A DNA stretch of 64,000 nucleotides, taken from Alphaproteobacteria bacterium (GTDB taxonomy: Bacteria; Pseudomonadota; Alphaproteobacteria; Micropepsales; Micropepsaceae). The position numbers were made by a program, and so were the translations under genes. The notes beneath the pieces were generated by a model, which did not search any database, was not told the DNA's origin, and saw nothing but the letters and a program-made list of their open reading frames with translations. Below are positions 26,514-34,552 of the stretch, piece by piece (the stretch's first letter is position 1; the number at the start of each line of letters is the position of its first letter). The DNA lies in NCBI GenBank assembly GCA_028871795.1, contig JAGWMG010000001.1:186001-250000 (forward strand), given 5' to 3'.

Positions 26514-28169
26514 TTGTCCGACGGGACGGACGCGCCGCATACGGCATACCGGGCCGCGCTGATCGCGGCGGCGCCCTATATCGCGTTCATGCTGGTCGTG
26601 CCGCTTGCGGCGCATTGGATGTTTTCCAGGCTGGGGTTTAACCCGACCGATGACGGCTTCGTGCTCGCTTATGCGCGGCGCATGCTGGACGGCCAGATTC
26701 CGCACCGCGATTTCATCGCCATTCATCTGGCCGGATCGGGACTGGTGCACATGCCGTTCGTGGCGTTTGGCGGCAATCGAACCTATCTAATCTCGCGCCT
26801 TTTCGTTTGGATCGAGTTGGCCTGGACGGCACTCGCCTGGACTTTGATCGGCCGCACCATGCTGTCCTTGCGCCGCAACGCGGCCGCGGAAATCTGCATT
26901 GCGCTCATCGCGTTCGCGTTTTCCGCGCATTACTTCCCGGTCATGGCGTGGCACACGATCGACGGGCTGTTCTTCGCCGCCTGCGGAATCCTTTTGTGCC
27001 TGCAACCGCGGATCGCGGCCCGGCTGGCCGGGTATTTCCTTATCGGCGTCGCTGTCCTGTGCAAGCAGAGCTATATCTTCATGGCGCCCGCCGCCGTGCT
27101 GCTGCTGGGTCATGGCCGCGAGCGGCGCGCCTGGATAGCCGTCGCGGTTCCCGGCTTCGTCTATGCCGCAGTTGTCACGGCGGGCGGAGGGTTTCGCGAT
27201 GCGGTGCTGCAACTGACGGCGCAGACAGGTCTCGGCGAAACGGGATTTCTCAAATACTACTGGGAGTATGCTACCGGCTGGGGAATGCTGTTCGGCTATC
27301 TGGCAATGCGGCTGCTGAACGGTGCGGGCGACATCGGCAATAACGAAAAATATGCCGCAGTGGGCGGCATCGCGGCGGTTCTTCTGGCGTCGAGTTTTGC
27401 GTTGGCACAAGGGCAGGTCCTGAACGCGACCGCATTCGGACTGTTCGGAATGACGGCCGGCGCGATGCTGTATTTTCCGTTCGAAAAAAGTCGGCGGGAT
27501 GCAGGCGGGCGCTTCGGCGCCTTGAGTGCGCTGGCGATGTGGTGCGCATCGCTGTCCATCGGTTACAACACGCCCGCTCTGGCATGCGGTTTTGCAGCCG
27601 TCTATCTGCTTCTCATGGTGAGCAAGGCACCCGTGGTTTGGCCGCGTCCGCTCATCCGGTTGGCAATTCCCGGACTCGCGCTTGTTTCCGGAATCACTCT
27701 CTTCGAGTTCTATGTCGCGCGCGAGCAATACGTCTATCTCGAACAGCCGGCTTCAAAACTTACGTATTCCCTGGACGGCGTTTTTCCTGGCGCGGACGGC
27801 ATTCTGACCGACAAGAATACGTACGCCTTTCTTGTCGATCTCGATGACGCCGTCCATGAAGCGGGCGGCCGCTACGCGATCCTGCCGGATCTGGCGGGTT
27901 ACTGGGCGGCGGCGCCGCAAGCCAATCCGCTGCCGACGGATTGGGCGCAATGGTTCGAGCTTGCCACCCCCGAACTCCTGGCGCGCGTCACGCAAACCGT
28001 CGTCGCCGACCGCGGCCGCCTCACGGTTATCGTGCAGAAAGTTCGCGCCGCTTCCCTGGCGCGCGGATTTCTTCCGCTTGGCGATAGCGAATATTACGCC
28101 GCTGCCGCCTTCGTCAGACACCATCTGACGAAAGTGGGAGAGACGAAGTTCTTCGAACTTTATCGCTGA
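26514..28169 (+). CDS. Polytopic GT-C-like membrane protein
   Basis: The 551-residue protein starts at a TTG (26514) with GGAGG 6 bases upstream, two bases after the previous stop. It has about ten hydrophobic segments over residues 10-410 and a soluble C-terminal domain (about 415-551). The first loop contains NPTDDGFVLAYARRMLDGQ followed by HRDF, which resembles the acidic first-loop motif of GT-C glycosyltransferases (ArnT/PMT type). This is a fold-level guess; the substrate is unknown. Third gene of the TIR set; it converges on the lipoprotein gene, 45 bases away. Confidence 0.65.
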   Translation: MSDGTDAPHTAYRAALIAAAPYIAFMLVVPLAAHWMFSRLGFNPTDDGFVLAYARRMLDGQIPHRDFIAIHLAGSGLVHMPFVAFGGNRTYLISRLFVWIELAWTALAWTLIGRTMLSLRRNAAAEICIALIAFAFSAHYFPVMAWHTIDGLFFAACGILLCLQPRIAARLAGYFLIGVAVLCKQSYIFMAPAAVLLLGHGRERRAWIAVAVPGFVYAAVVTAGGGFRDAVLQLTAQTGLGETGFLKYYWEYATGWGMLFGYLAMRLLNGAGDIGNNEKYAAVGGIAAVLLASSFALAQGQVLNATAFGLFGMTAGAMLYFPFEKSRRDAGGRFGALSALAMWCASLSIGYNTPALACGFAAVYLLLMVSKAPVVWPRPLIRLAIPGLALVSGITLFEFYVAREQYVYLEQPASKLTYSLDGVFPGADGILTDKNTYAFLVDLDDAVHEAGGRYAILPDLAGYWAAAPQANPLPTDWAQWFELATPELLARVTQTVVADRGRLTVIVQKVRAASLARGFLPLGDSEYYAAAAFVRHHLTKVGETKFFELYR

Positions 28170-28214
28170 GAACAACAGCCGCCAACTCCGGCGTCACCGG
28201 CACCGTTGCCGCGA

Positions 28215-29870
28215 TTATTGCGGGTTGGCCAGGATGACAGGCTGGGCAGGCGGGCCCGTGTACTCTTTCTGAAGTCCCCACACTTGGTTCAACAGCGAGA
28301 GCACGGCGATGCTCTCGTTGTCGGGGTACTCGACCGAGCATCCTCCGCCGTCGGCCTTAAGCGGCGCGAGGCGGATCGAGAGGGGGCATAGCTTCGGCAA
28401 TCTCATCTCTTTGCCGCTGTCCGCTTTGATGGACAGCGCCGCATCTGCCAAATCCAGCGCGCTCGAGGCGTAGAACATGGATTCGGTGTAACCCACTCCC
28501 GTGACCGTGGAATTCCGGCCGTGAACCCTGACAATGGACGCCGGATCGACGCCGCTCTCGTCCGCTCGGACGATTTCGCCGAGGTAATAGATCATTCCCT
28601 CGAAGGAACGTTCGGTAAAAGCGATGTCCTTGGACACGAGGCGGATCGGCTTCGTGTCGTCCGACTGCGCCCCCGGCGCCCGATCCGCTTTTGCAGCGTG
28701 TGCCTTCCTGGCTTCGGGTCGCGGTTTGTCGTTCCTGGCGCAGGCGCCGGAATTGTCGTCGTCCGCGCCCGACTGCCGCGTCGCCTCCAGATCGTCAGTC
28801 AACTTGGAAGCCAGGCCAGCCAGCGCGGTATTCTGCTTGCGATCAAACGCCAGCGTGAAGGCGACCTTGTCCGGCTTCGACCGGCAAAGGACCGCCGATT
28901 TGCCGTCCGGCAGATTCACGATTTTCGTACCCTGCTTGACCATTTCGAGGCGGAAATTGGGGTCGTTGGCGACTTTCGCGGGAACGTGCGCGTCAACGAC
29001 TTCGGACGAAAGATTTCCGCCGGGTGCGATGTCCAGGCCCAGGACGAACAAATCCTGCAGCAGCATTTCGAAACACATTTGGTGGTGAGGAATTTTCGTG
29101 CGGTCGGCGCTGCTTCCGGGCGGCAATATCTCCTGAGCGGGATCGTTGGCAAATTCGACGCTGGTGCCTGCCGTGTTCGTATATGCGCCTCCGTTCGCCG
29201 CGCACTTGACCAACGACCAATGCTCGCGCCAGTCGCCGCCGGCAAAATTAGCTCCGTAGGGGTCACTGCGAATGTACTCGCAGGTGGAGTCCGTGGACGT
29301 ATCGCTGCAGGTGCTGGCGACCGCCGCGTCGATCTTGTTCACGAGGTCGGTATCGAGCCGTACCCGCGCAATGAACATGAGCATGAGGAGATCGCGGGAG
29401 TAGCCTTCGTCGAAATACCCCTTCAACTGGGTGAAATCGAGCGCTTTCATCATCCCCGCTTGATATTTCTGATCGTCCATCGTCTGTAGAGACAGCGTGT
29501 TCGTCTCCGGTGTGGACAGTCCGATGGTGCCGCTGAGCGCGCCGAGGCTGCTGATCGACTTGGTTCCCGTGAGAACGCCGGTTGCCCCCTTGTCGCCTTC
29601 GAAGGTGAAGCCCTTCGTGAAGGGAATGGCCGCGCCGAGTGTCGGCGACATGCCGGCCGAGGCGGTATCGCCTTGAAGCCGCGAATAATAGGTCGGCATG
29701 CGCTCGCTTGCGCGCACGATGTTGCGGAACAACAATTGATTGTTTGAATTCGCGACGGCATCGTTGAAGGCCATGGATCTGTCGGCCATGCCCGGTGAAT
29801 ACTGGCACGCCGACAATCCAAATGCGGCAGCGAGAATGGAAAGCGTGCGAATCGTCACTCGCAATGTCAT
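28215..29870 (-). CDS. Lipoprotein of an uncharacterised family
   Basis: The 551-residue protein has a lipoprotein signal with lipobox LSAC (Cys22). Immediately after it comes FNDAVANSNNQLLFRNIVRASERMPTYYSRL-type sequence, residues about 34-64. I recall this pattern from uncharacterised proteobacterial lipoproteins of unknown role. Paired Cys residues occur around 185-195 and 240-295, and a charged low-complexity linker (about 395-435, Asp/Lys/Ala-rich) separates it from a C-terminal domain. ATG 29870 is used. It lies 121 bases downstream of the RCK-RyR gene on the same strand and may be co-transcribed with it. Confidence 0.65.
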   Translation of the reverse strand: MTLRVTIRTLSILAAAFGLSACQYSPGMADRSMAFNDAVANSNNQLLFRNIVRASERMPTYYSRLQGDTASAGMSPTLGAAIPFTKGFTFEGDKGATGVLTGTKSISSLGALSGTIGLSTPETNTLSLQTMDDQKYQAGMMKALDFTQLKGYFDEGYSRDLLMLMFIARVRLDTDLVNKIDAAVASTCSDTSTDSTCEYIRSDPYGANFAGGDWREHWSLVKCAANGGAYTNTAGTSVEFANDPAQEILPPGSSADRTKIPHHQMCFEMLLQDLFVLGLDIAPGGNLSSEVVDAHVPAKVANDPNFRLEMVKQGTKIVNLPDGKSAVLCRSKPDKVAFTLAFDRKQNTALAGLASKLTDDLEATRQSGADDDNSGACARNDKPRPEARKAHAAKADRAPGAQSDDTKPIRLVSKDIAFTERSFEGMIYYLGEIVRADESGVDPASIVRVHGRNSTVTGVGYTESMFYASSALDLADAALSIKADSGKEMRLPKLCPLSIRLAPLKADGGGCSVEYPDNESIAVLSLLNQVWGLQKEYTGPPAQPVILANPQ

Positions 29871-29991
29871 GGCCACCCCCAGGCCGATACGCGATTCAAG
29901 TATCTCCCAGTGGTGAATTTCCGCAAGTGGGCGCCCGTTTTTTGGGGCACGAAACGGGCGCGTTTCTCGCGTGTGCGTTACAAGAGAATCT

Positions 29992-31713
29992 TCAGGCCGC
30001 GCCGGTAAGCGTACGCTGGAGTTCGAATCCCATGCCGGCCAGCAACTCAGGCAAGGCTTTTGCTTGCTTGCGGCAGGCTTCTTTCGCGTCGAAAGGCAGG
30101 GCAGTCCAGTCCACCAGCAGCGGATTGGCGCGATCGACTTCATTCCGGCTTGGCCTGTAACGCCATCCCGCCAGACTTCTTTCGATATACCAGCGATGAT
30201 GCTCGAGCCGGGCGAGCGTCTCGATTTCGTCGGAGGTCAGCGTGAATTGCCCAGGCGGATACGCCTTGGCCATCCTCAACCCGGCATGGGCGAGCTTGAC
30301 AGGCAGTTGGTCCGCATGGCGACGGCTGGATTGCCTGTATGCCTCGGGCAACTCGTCCCAGGCAGCGTGCGTTTGGCGCCCGGCGGTCGCAGAGGAATGC
30401 TCCCGGTAATAATCGTGGATCGCGCGCGCAAACTTGTCGAGCTCCGCCTCCATGATATTGTTCGGATCGAACAGCTCCTCCAGCGAGCCAAAGGTATGAA
30501 GATGGCTCGCCGCGCCGCGGCGATGCTTCAGGCCCACGACAAATCTTCCAAGCTGGTTGTGACGCTGAAGCCGCATATAGACCGGCACTTCGGCGTGTCC
30601 GAGGCGCTCGAGCCGTCGCGACAGTCCCAGAGCGGCGTAGAGACTCTGATTGTCGTCGGGCAGGCAAACCACGCCGGCAAGCATTTTCTCCGCCCCAAGC
30701 CGCTTTTCGACTGCGGTCCAGGCTTCCGGCGTCTCGGTGCCGAGGTCGGCCGCAACGAACTCGATGTCCGCGAACTGTGGGATCACCGGGAATTGCGCCA
30801 GGATCGCCTGCTGGCGCTGCTCCGCCTCTCGGTCGAATATGATGATGCGCGCCTTTTCGCCCGGCTGCGTCATATCGAGCCGAATGGCGTCCATCAGCAA
30901 TTGCCGCCCCATGGATCCGCAGCCGACCAGAACGAGCGCGCGTCTTTCGCCACCCATGCGGAGCGGGTTGGCGATTTCGCGCATTAGCAGGCGCGATGCG
31001 GTTTCATAAGTGTTGAAAACGCGAAGATCGGCGACCGGCCAGCCCAGAGGCGCAACCTCGTCGACCAGATGGGAATAGAGCCAGTCGTTGCGCAGCTCAA
31101 CGAGGATGTTCAGGCGCGATTCGCGGCGCAGTTTCCGTCCGGACAGCAGCGTTTCCAGACGGAACGCGATGTCCAGGTTCTCCGCATCGTCGCCGGTGCA
31201 GATGACGACCGTAGAAGCGCCGGCAACGCCCGCGAAGCTGAGAACCGGCAGACCTTTGGCATCACCCGTCACGACTGCGATTCCTTCGCGCCGGCTCGAC
31301 ACGGCATGGGGACCGTCAGCCGCGCGCTCGATGGCCACGACTCTGTGGCCGCGTTTGATGGCATTCTGGACGACGTGCATGCCGCAGTCGCCAAGGCCGC
31401 AAACGACGGTGTGGTTCTTCCAGCCTTTTGCCCGTATTCCGCGGATGTCGTAGCGGAGATCGCGAAGCGCGAGCTGCACGGCGCGAAGCACGGCCGCAAC
31501 CGGAACGACCAGCACCCAGGACTTCATGGCGGTCTGGAAGAAAGCCGCCCAGGAAAACGACTCTTTTCCCTGTTGTTCTATCGCGCTCCAGACCAGCGGG
31601 ACGACACAGAGGATGAGAAAGATCGCCACATAGAACAGGGTCTGCGAACTTCGGAACAACTCGCCCGCCGCAACGTTCTTCGCGGCGTGTTCTTGGTGTT
31701 CATCCGATGCCAT
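29992..31713 (-). CDS. Two-TM double TrkA-N (RCK-like) protein with C-terminal RyR domain
   Basis: The 573-residue protein has two transmembrane helices (about residues 25-43 and 62-80). A Rossmann nucleotide-binding domain follows, with GLGDCG at 106-111 as in TrkA-N/RCK domains, then a second Rossmann unit with VGCGSMG in the middle. The last 80 residues (about 495-565) match the RyR domain pattern: LARLEHHRWYIERSLAGWRY, then NPLLVDWTALPFDAKEACR. RCK domains gate ion flux in response to nucleotides. No K-channel selectivity filter (TxGYG) is visible, so it is not a normal potassium channel. AGGGG precedes ATG 31713. Confidence 0.82.
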   Translation of the reverse strand: MASDEHQEHAAKNVAAGELFRSSQTLFYVAIFLILCVVPLVWSAIEQQGKESFSWAAFFQTAMKSWVLVVPVAAVLRAVQLALRDLRYDIRGIRAKGWKNHTVVCGLGDCGMHVVQNAIKRGHRVVAIERAADGPHAVSSRREGIAVVTGDAKGLPVLSFAGVAGASTVVICTGDDAENLDIAFRLETLLSGRKLRRESRLNILVELRNDWLYSHLVDEVAPLGWPVADLRVFNTYETASRLLMREIANPLRMGGERRALVLVGCGSMGRQLLMDAIRLDMTQPGEKARIIIFDREAEQRQQAILAQFPVIPQFADIEFVAADLGTETPEAWTAVEKRLGAEKMLAGVVCLPDDNQSLYAALGLSRRLERLGHAEVPVYMRLQRHNQLGRFVVGLKHRRGAASHLHTFGSLEELFDPNNIMEAELDKFARAIHDYYREHSSATAGRQTHAAWDELPEAYRQSSRRHADQLPVKLAHAGLRMAKAYPPGQFTLTSDEIETLARLEHHRWYIERSLAGWRYRPSRNEVDRANPLLVDWTALPFDAKEACRKQAKALPELLAGMGFELQRTLTGAA

Positions 31714-31716
31714 CGC

Positions 31717-31732
31717 TTATCCCCTGGGATAA
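31717..31732. repeat. Perfect 7-bp inverted repeat at the translation start of the RCK-RyR gene
   Basis: TTATCCC (31717-31723), spacer CT, GGGATAA (31726-31732). It begins 3 bases upstream of the ATG of the 29992-31713 gene and contains its Shine-Dalgarno sequence on the minus strand. A two-base loop is too tight for an RNA hairpin of full length, so a protein-binding operator is more likely than an RNA switch. Confidence 0.45.
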
Positions 31733-31972
31733 CCCAGTATTTGCGGCAGAGGCCGCGTTGCGCAAGCGATACAACGAAAGACGTGATCGGGCCCAACCTT
31801 AACGTGGCGAGATAACGCCTTGAATCACACGCAATAAACACACCGCGCGAGAACGTCCGGCGTTGACGATTTGGCGGGCGCGGCCGCCTGTTTGCGCGGG
31901 CCGGATTGTCTGGATACGCGAATTAAGGGCGCAAATACGGTCGTTTTCCGCGGTCAAGGGCGGAGAGCCTGC

Positions 31973-33706
31973 CTAACTCGGCATCGCGAGGTTGCGGCTT
32001 TCGACGACCAGCCGCCAGCTCGCCACGTCGCCTAGCATGATCTCGGCCGCCTGATGGGCGATGTCCCGCAGGGAGTCGTAGCTGTGCGGACCTTCTTCGA
32101 GGATACTCTGGAGGCCTTCGAGCTGCGCTTGCATGCGGGCCGAACGCCGCGCCGCGCCGTCGAATTCTCCGATCACGCGAATGCCGTAGCTTGCGGCCGC
32201 AAGCGCTGGCAGGCTGGCGGACGCGACGACAACCCAGCGCTTCAACTCCGGCCCCATCAAATCGGGGTGGAATAATTCGACCAGGAAATGCGCCGAAACC
32301 ACGACGAGTGCGGAGATGAAGAGGTATTTCCCGACGGCTTCGAGGCGGTCATGCACTCGCTGGAACCGCCGCGCCGTCGCCTGGTGATAGGCGCGCTGTC
32401 CGGTGACGAAAGCCAGCAGCGGTTTTCGCGCCGTCGACAAGCCGGCGTCGTCCAATGTTGCGCTCCGAACTCCGGCTTCGCGCAATTTCGCCCGGACGTA
32501 CCAGGACGTCCAGGTCGGCGGGTCGCCGAACGGACCGAAGGAACGCGTGCCGACCGCGAGCATCGGCACAGCCACGCGCAGGCGTTCCGCGACCTCGCGA
32601 GCTTCGATCCAGCGATGATGCCAATGGCTACGCTGTCCGACCGCCGTGTTGACGACCAGGGTGAGGACAAACGCGACATCAAATACGCTCCAAGGCGGTT
32701 TGGGCGATATGACGGCTGAGATGATCGCGAACGCCGAGATCACAAAATTCGAGACGAAGGCGCTGCGGAAAGCCTGTGCGAAGTACACAGCAACGGCATC
32801 GGCCCACCCGAAGGATTCGGCGAGCACTCGCGAACCGGATGCGTCGGGGTGCAGCCCGTCGGCCAGTTGGCGAGGCCGCGGCAGCGAGAAGTCGCTCCAG
32901 CGCGGCACACGTACGGCCAAGAGCGCCATGAGAAGGGGGAATTCGAGGCGCAACGAAGTTCGCCTGATCTTCTCGTCGAGATAGCGACGAAAATCCCTTT
33001 GTTCGGCTGCGGAGCGCGGCGGGCGCAGCAACGAATCCACCACCGCCGAAAGCTTGTCGGACAGCTCCGCGAAGGGATGATCGTCCATATGCACCGATGC
33101 CGCCCGGCGATCGTCCAAGCCACGCCAGTAGATGCGTGCCGGAATCTTTCCCTCGGCATCGATGCGGACGATGGGCATCCCGCGGCGTGCCGCTTCATAG
33201 ATAAGCTCGACCGTTCCGCCGCGGCCGGCTCCAGGCTTGCCGTCCCATACGGCGACCAATATGTCGGAAGCGTCAAGCAGGGCGAGGCCCGCGGCCTCAT
33301 ACGCCTTTCCTTCGTCGGCGCGGCTTCCGTTCAGTTCAAGAACCGCGCGCGCTTTCTGCCGAAAATTGGTGAAGGATTTAAGCGCCGGCGCCGGAAAGTC
33401 CTTTTCGTACTCCTTGATCAAGAAGGGCAGAACGGCATCCAGCTGGTATTCCGACGAAGTCGCGGCCTCGGCCGCCATGATGTCCGTTCCGTCGGCGAGG
33501 GCCGTCGTCAGCGTTAGAATCGGCTGGTCTGGCGCGAAGAACTCTGCGTACCGCGCATGCACACCGATTGCCTCGCGCTTGATTGCTTCGAGCGTGTCGA
33601 CGACGGACTGCTCCACGCCGGCGCGCGCCTCTTCCGGCAGCCGGTTGGGCCTATGGCCGGTGACCCCGACGACGAGTGCAAAACGAGGTTTTGGCGGGTT
33701 ATCCAC
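31973..33706 (-). CDS. SLOG-like nucleotide-binding domain fused to four membrane helices (SLATT-like)
   Basis: The 577-residue protein has an N-terminal Rossmann-like domain (about residues 8-195) with GVTGHRP at 14-20 and VAVWDGKPGAGRGGTVE near 151-167. This is the pattern of the SLOG/LOG/DprA superfamily, which senses or processes nucleotides. Two helix pairs follow (about 326-344/350-366 and 471-489/501-518). Each is accompanied by a charged helix with repeated Arg (HRWIEAREVAERLR; RRSARMQAQLE), similar to SLATT/DUF4231 membrane effector regions. GTG 33706 is chosen as start because it overlaps the stop of the small upstream gene by 8 bases. Confidence 0.72.
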   Translation of the reverse strand: MDNPPKPRFALVVGVTGHRPNRLPEEARAGVEQSVVDTLEAIKREAIGVHARYAEFFAPDQPILTLTTALADGTDIMAAEAATSSEYQLDAVLPFLIKEYEKDFPAPALKSFTNFRQKARAVLELNGSRADEGKAYEAAGLALLDASDILVAVWDGKPGAGRGGTVELIYEAARRGMPIVRIDAEGKIPARIYWRGLDDRRAASVHMDDHPFAELSDKLSAVVDSLLRPPRSAAEQRDFRRYLDEKIRRTSLRLEFPLLMALLAVRVPRWSDFSLPRPRQLADGLHPDASGSRVLAESFGWADAVAVYFAQAFRSAFVSNFVISAFAIISAVISPKPPWSVFDVAFVLTLVVNTAVGQRSHWHHRWIEAREVAERLRVAVPMLAVGTRSFGPFGDPPTWTSWYVRAKLREAGVRSATLDDAGLSTARKPLLAFVTGQRAYHQATARRFQRVHDRLEAVGKYLFISALVVVSAHFLVELFHPDLMGPELKRWVVVASASLPALAAASYGIRVIGEFDGAARRSARMQAQLEGLQSILEEGPHSYDSLRDIAHQAAEIMLGDVASWRLVVESRNLAMPS

Positions 33707-33938
33707 GGCAAGGTTCCCGACCCCGCACGAATAATTTCTTTTCCTCGGTGTCGACGGGGCAATCTGTGGCGTGGCAAAACCTGCCGGCCAGTATGTTGCC
33801 GAACTCACCGCAAATTTGGCATTTCATCTCGTAACCTTGACCGCCGTCGTCCGCGGGAACCATAGCGTACAGCAATTCGTATCGTCCTTCGGCAACGGCC
33901 TTGCGAACTATTTCGGATGTTGCGCGGTCGAAGGGCAT
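33699..33938 (-). CDS. Small Cys-rich, zinc-ribbon-like protein upstream of the SLOG gene
   Basis: The 79-residue protein has a strong Shine-Dalgarno (GGAGG) three bases before ATG 33938. It carries CQIC followed by FCHATDC, a Cys/His pattern that could bind zinc. The N-terminal half (ATSEIVRKAVAEGRYELLYAM) looks helical. Its stop lies inside the beginning of the SLOG-like gene (8-base overlap), the usual sign of translational coupling, which supports both genes being real. No family is recognised. It is the first gene of the minus-strand set. Confidence 0.6.
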   Translation of the reverse strand: MPFDRATSEIVRKAVAEGRYELLYAMVPADDGGQGYEMKCQICGEFGNILAGRFCHATDCPVDTEEKKLFVRGREPCRG

Positions 33939-34085
33939 TGTCCTCCGGATTATACTACTGTTCGCTCGAGGCTCGCCGCCACCGAGTTCGGCGTTGTGCC
34001 GAGGTTCGTGCCAATGGCCGTCAGTTCCGTAATGTTACTCAGAATCGATGAGACTACCCAAATACCTATTTGTTCGAGCGAATAT

Positions 34086-34100
34086 TCTGTTCTCAACAGA
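34086..34100. promoter_or_regulatory. Operator-like dyad TCTGTT-CTC-AACAGA
   Basis: A perfect 6-bp inverted repeat with a 3-base spacer lies in the AT-rich part of the divergent region. It could bind a dimeric regulator acting on either direction. No regulator gene is adjacent. Confidence 0.35.
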
Positions 34101-34188
34101 TAATTCCCTGTTCCGCCGAAGGAATTTCCGCCGCTTTTGAATTTCCGGATTCTGGGCCTACACGCAGGAGGCATCTTTAAGGCGCGCC

Positions 34189-34211
34189 AAAACGCGCCGC
34201 GCGGCGTTTTT
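34189..34211 (+). terminator. Hairpin with T-run upstream of hypC
   Basis: AAAACGC (34189-34195) pairs with GCGTTTT (34204-34210) around an 8-base GC loop, followed by a fifth T at 34211. It has the form of an intrinsic terminator for plus-strand transcription. Its place 84 bases before hypC means it could terminate read-through or act as an attenuator in the hypC leader. Confidence 0.4.
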
Positions 34212-34294
34212 GCCCGGCCCCGTCCATCGCGTGTACACAAACTCGATGGAACGGTTATCGTGGCGGTCGGCGCGTCGTCCAAGGAGTAGGTTTC

Positions 34295-34552
34295 GTGTGT
34301 TTGGCAATTCCAGGCCGGGTGGCGAGCGTCTCGGGCGATGATCCAATCATGCGCGTCGGCCGCATCAATTTCGGCGGTATCGTCAAGGAAATCAATCTCG
34401 CCTATGTGCCCGAGGCGCGCGTCGGCGACTATGTGCTTGTGCATGTCGGTTTCGCTCTGGCGGTGATCGACCAGGCGGAAGCCGGCCGGGTGTTCGAATA
34501 CCTGAAGGAAATCGCCGAGATCGATGCCGTGCAGTCGGACACCGCGCCGTGA
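34295..34552 (+). CDS. hypC: [NiFe]-hydrogenase maturation chaperone HypC
   Basis: The 85-residue protein starts MCLAIPG, with the essential Cys2 of HypC/HybG, and shows the family's GDYVLVHVGFALAVID core. HypC binds HypD and carries the Fe(CN)2CO unit to the hydrogenase large subunit in the cytoplasm. The start is GTG 34295 with GGAG 8 bases upstream. Its stop overlaps the hypD start (GTGA-type overlap), so hypC-hypD-hypE are translationally coupled. Confidence 0.95.
   Translation: MCLAIPGRVASVSGDDPIMRVGRINFGGIVKEINLAYVPEARVGDYVLVHVGFALAVIDQAEAGRVFEYLKEIAEIDAVQSDTAP

Larger units (their letters stand above)
33939..34294. other. Divergent regulatory region between the Cys-rich gene and hypC
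   Basis: These 356 bases separate divergent genes and hold no convincing coding frame. The part 33960-34150 is AT-richer than the neighbourhood. It contains a dyad at 34086-34100, a direct repeat GAATTTCCG at 34122-34130 and 34139-34147 (17-base period) and a hairpin with T-run at 34189-34211. Confidence 0.5.

Noticed and set aside
29992-31713. Potassium channel interpretation of the RCK-RyR gene
   Set aside because: Only two helices and no TxGYG-type selectivity filter between them.
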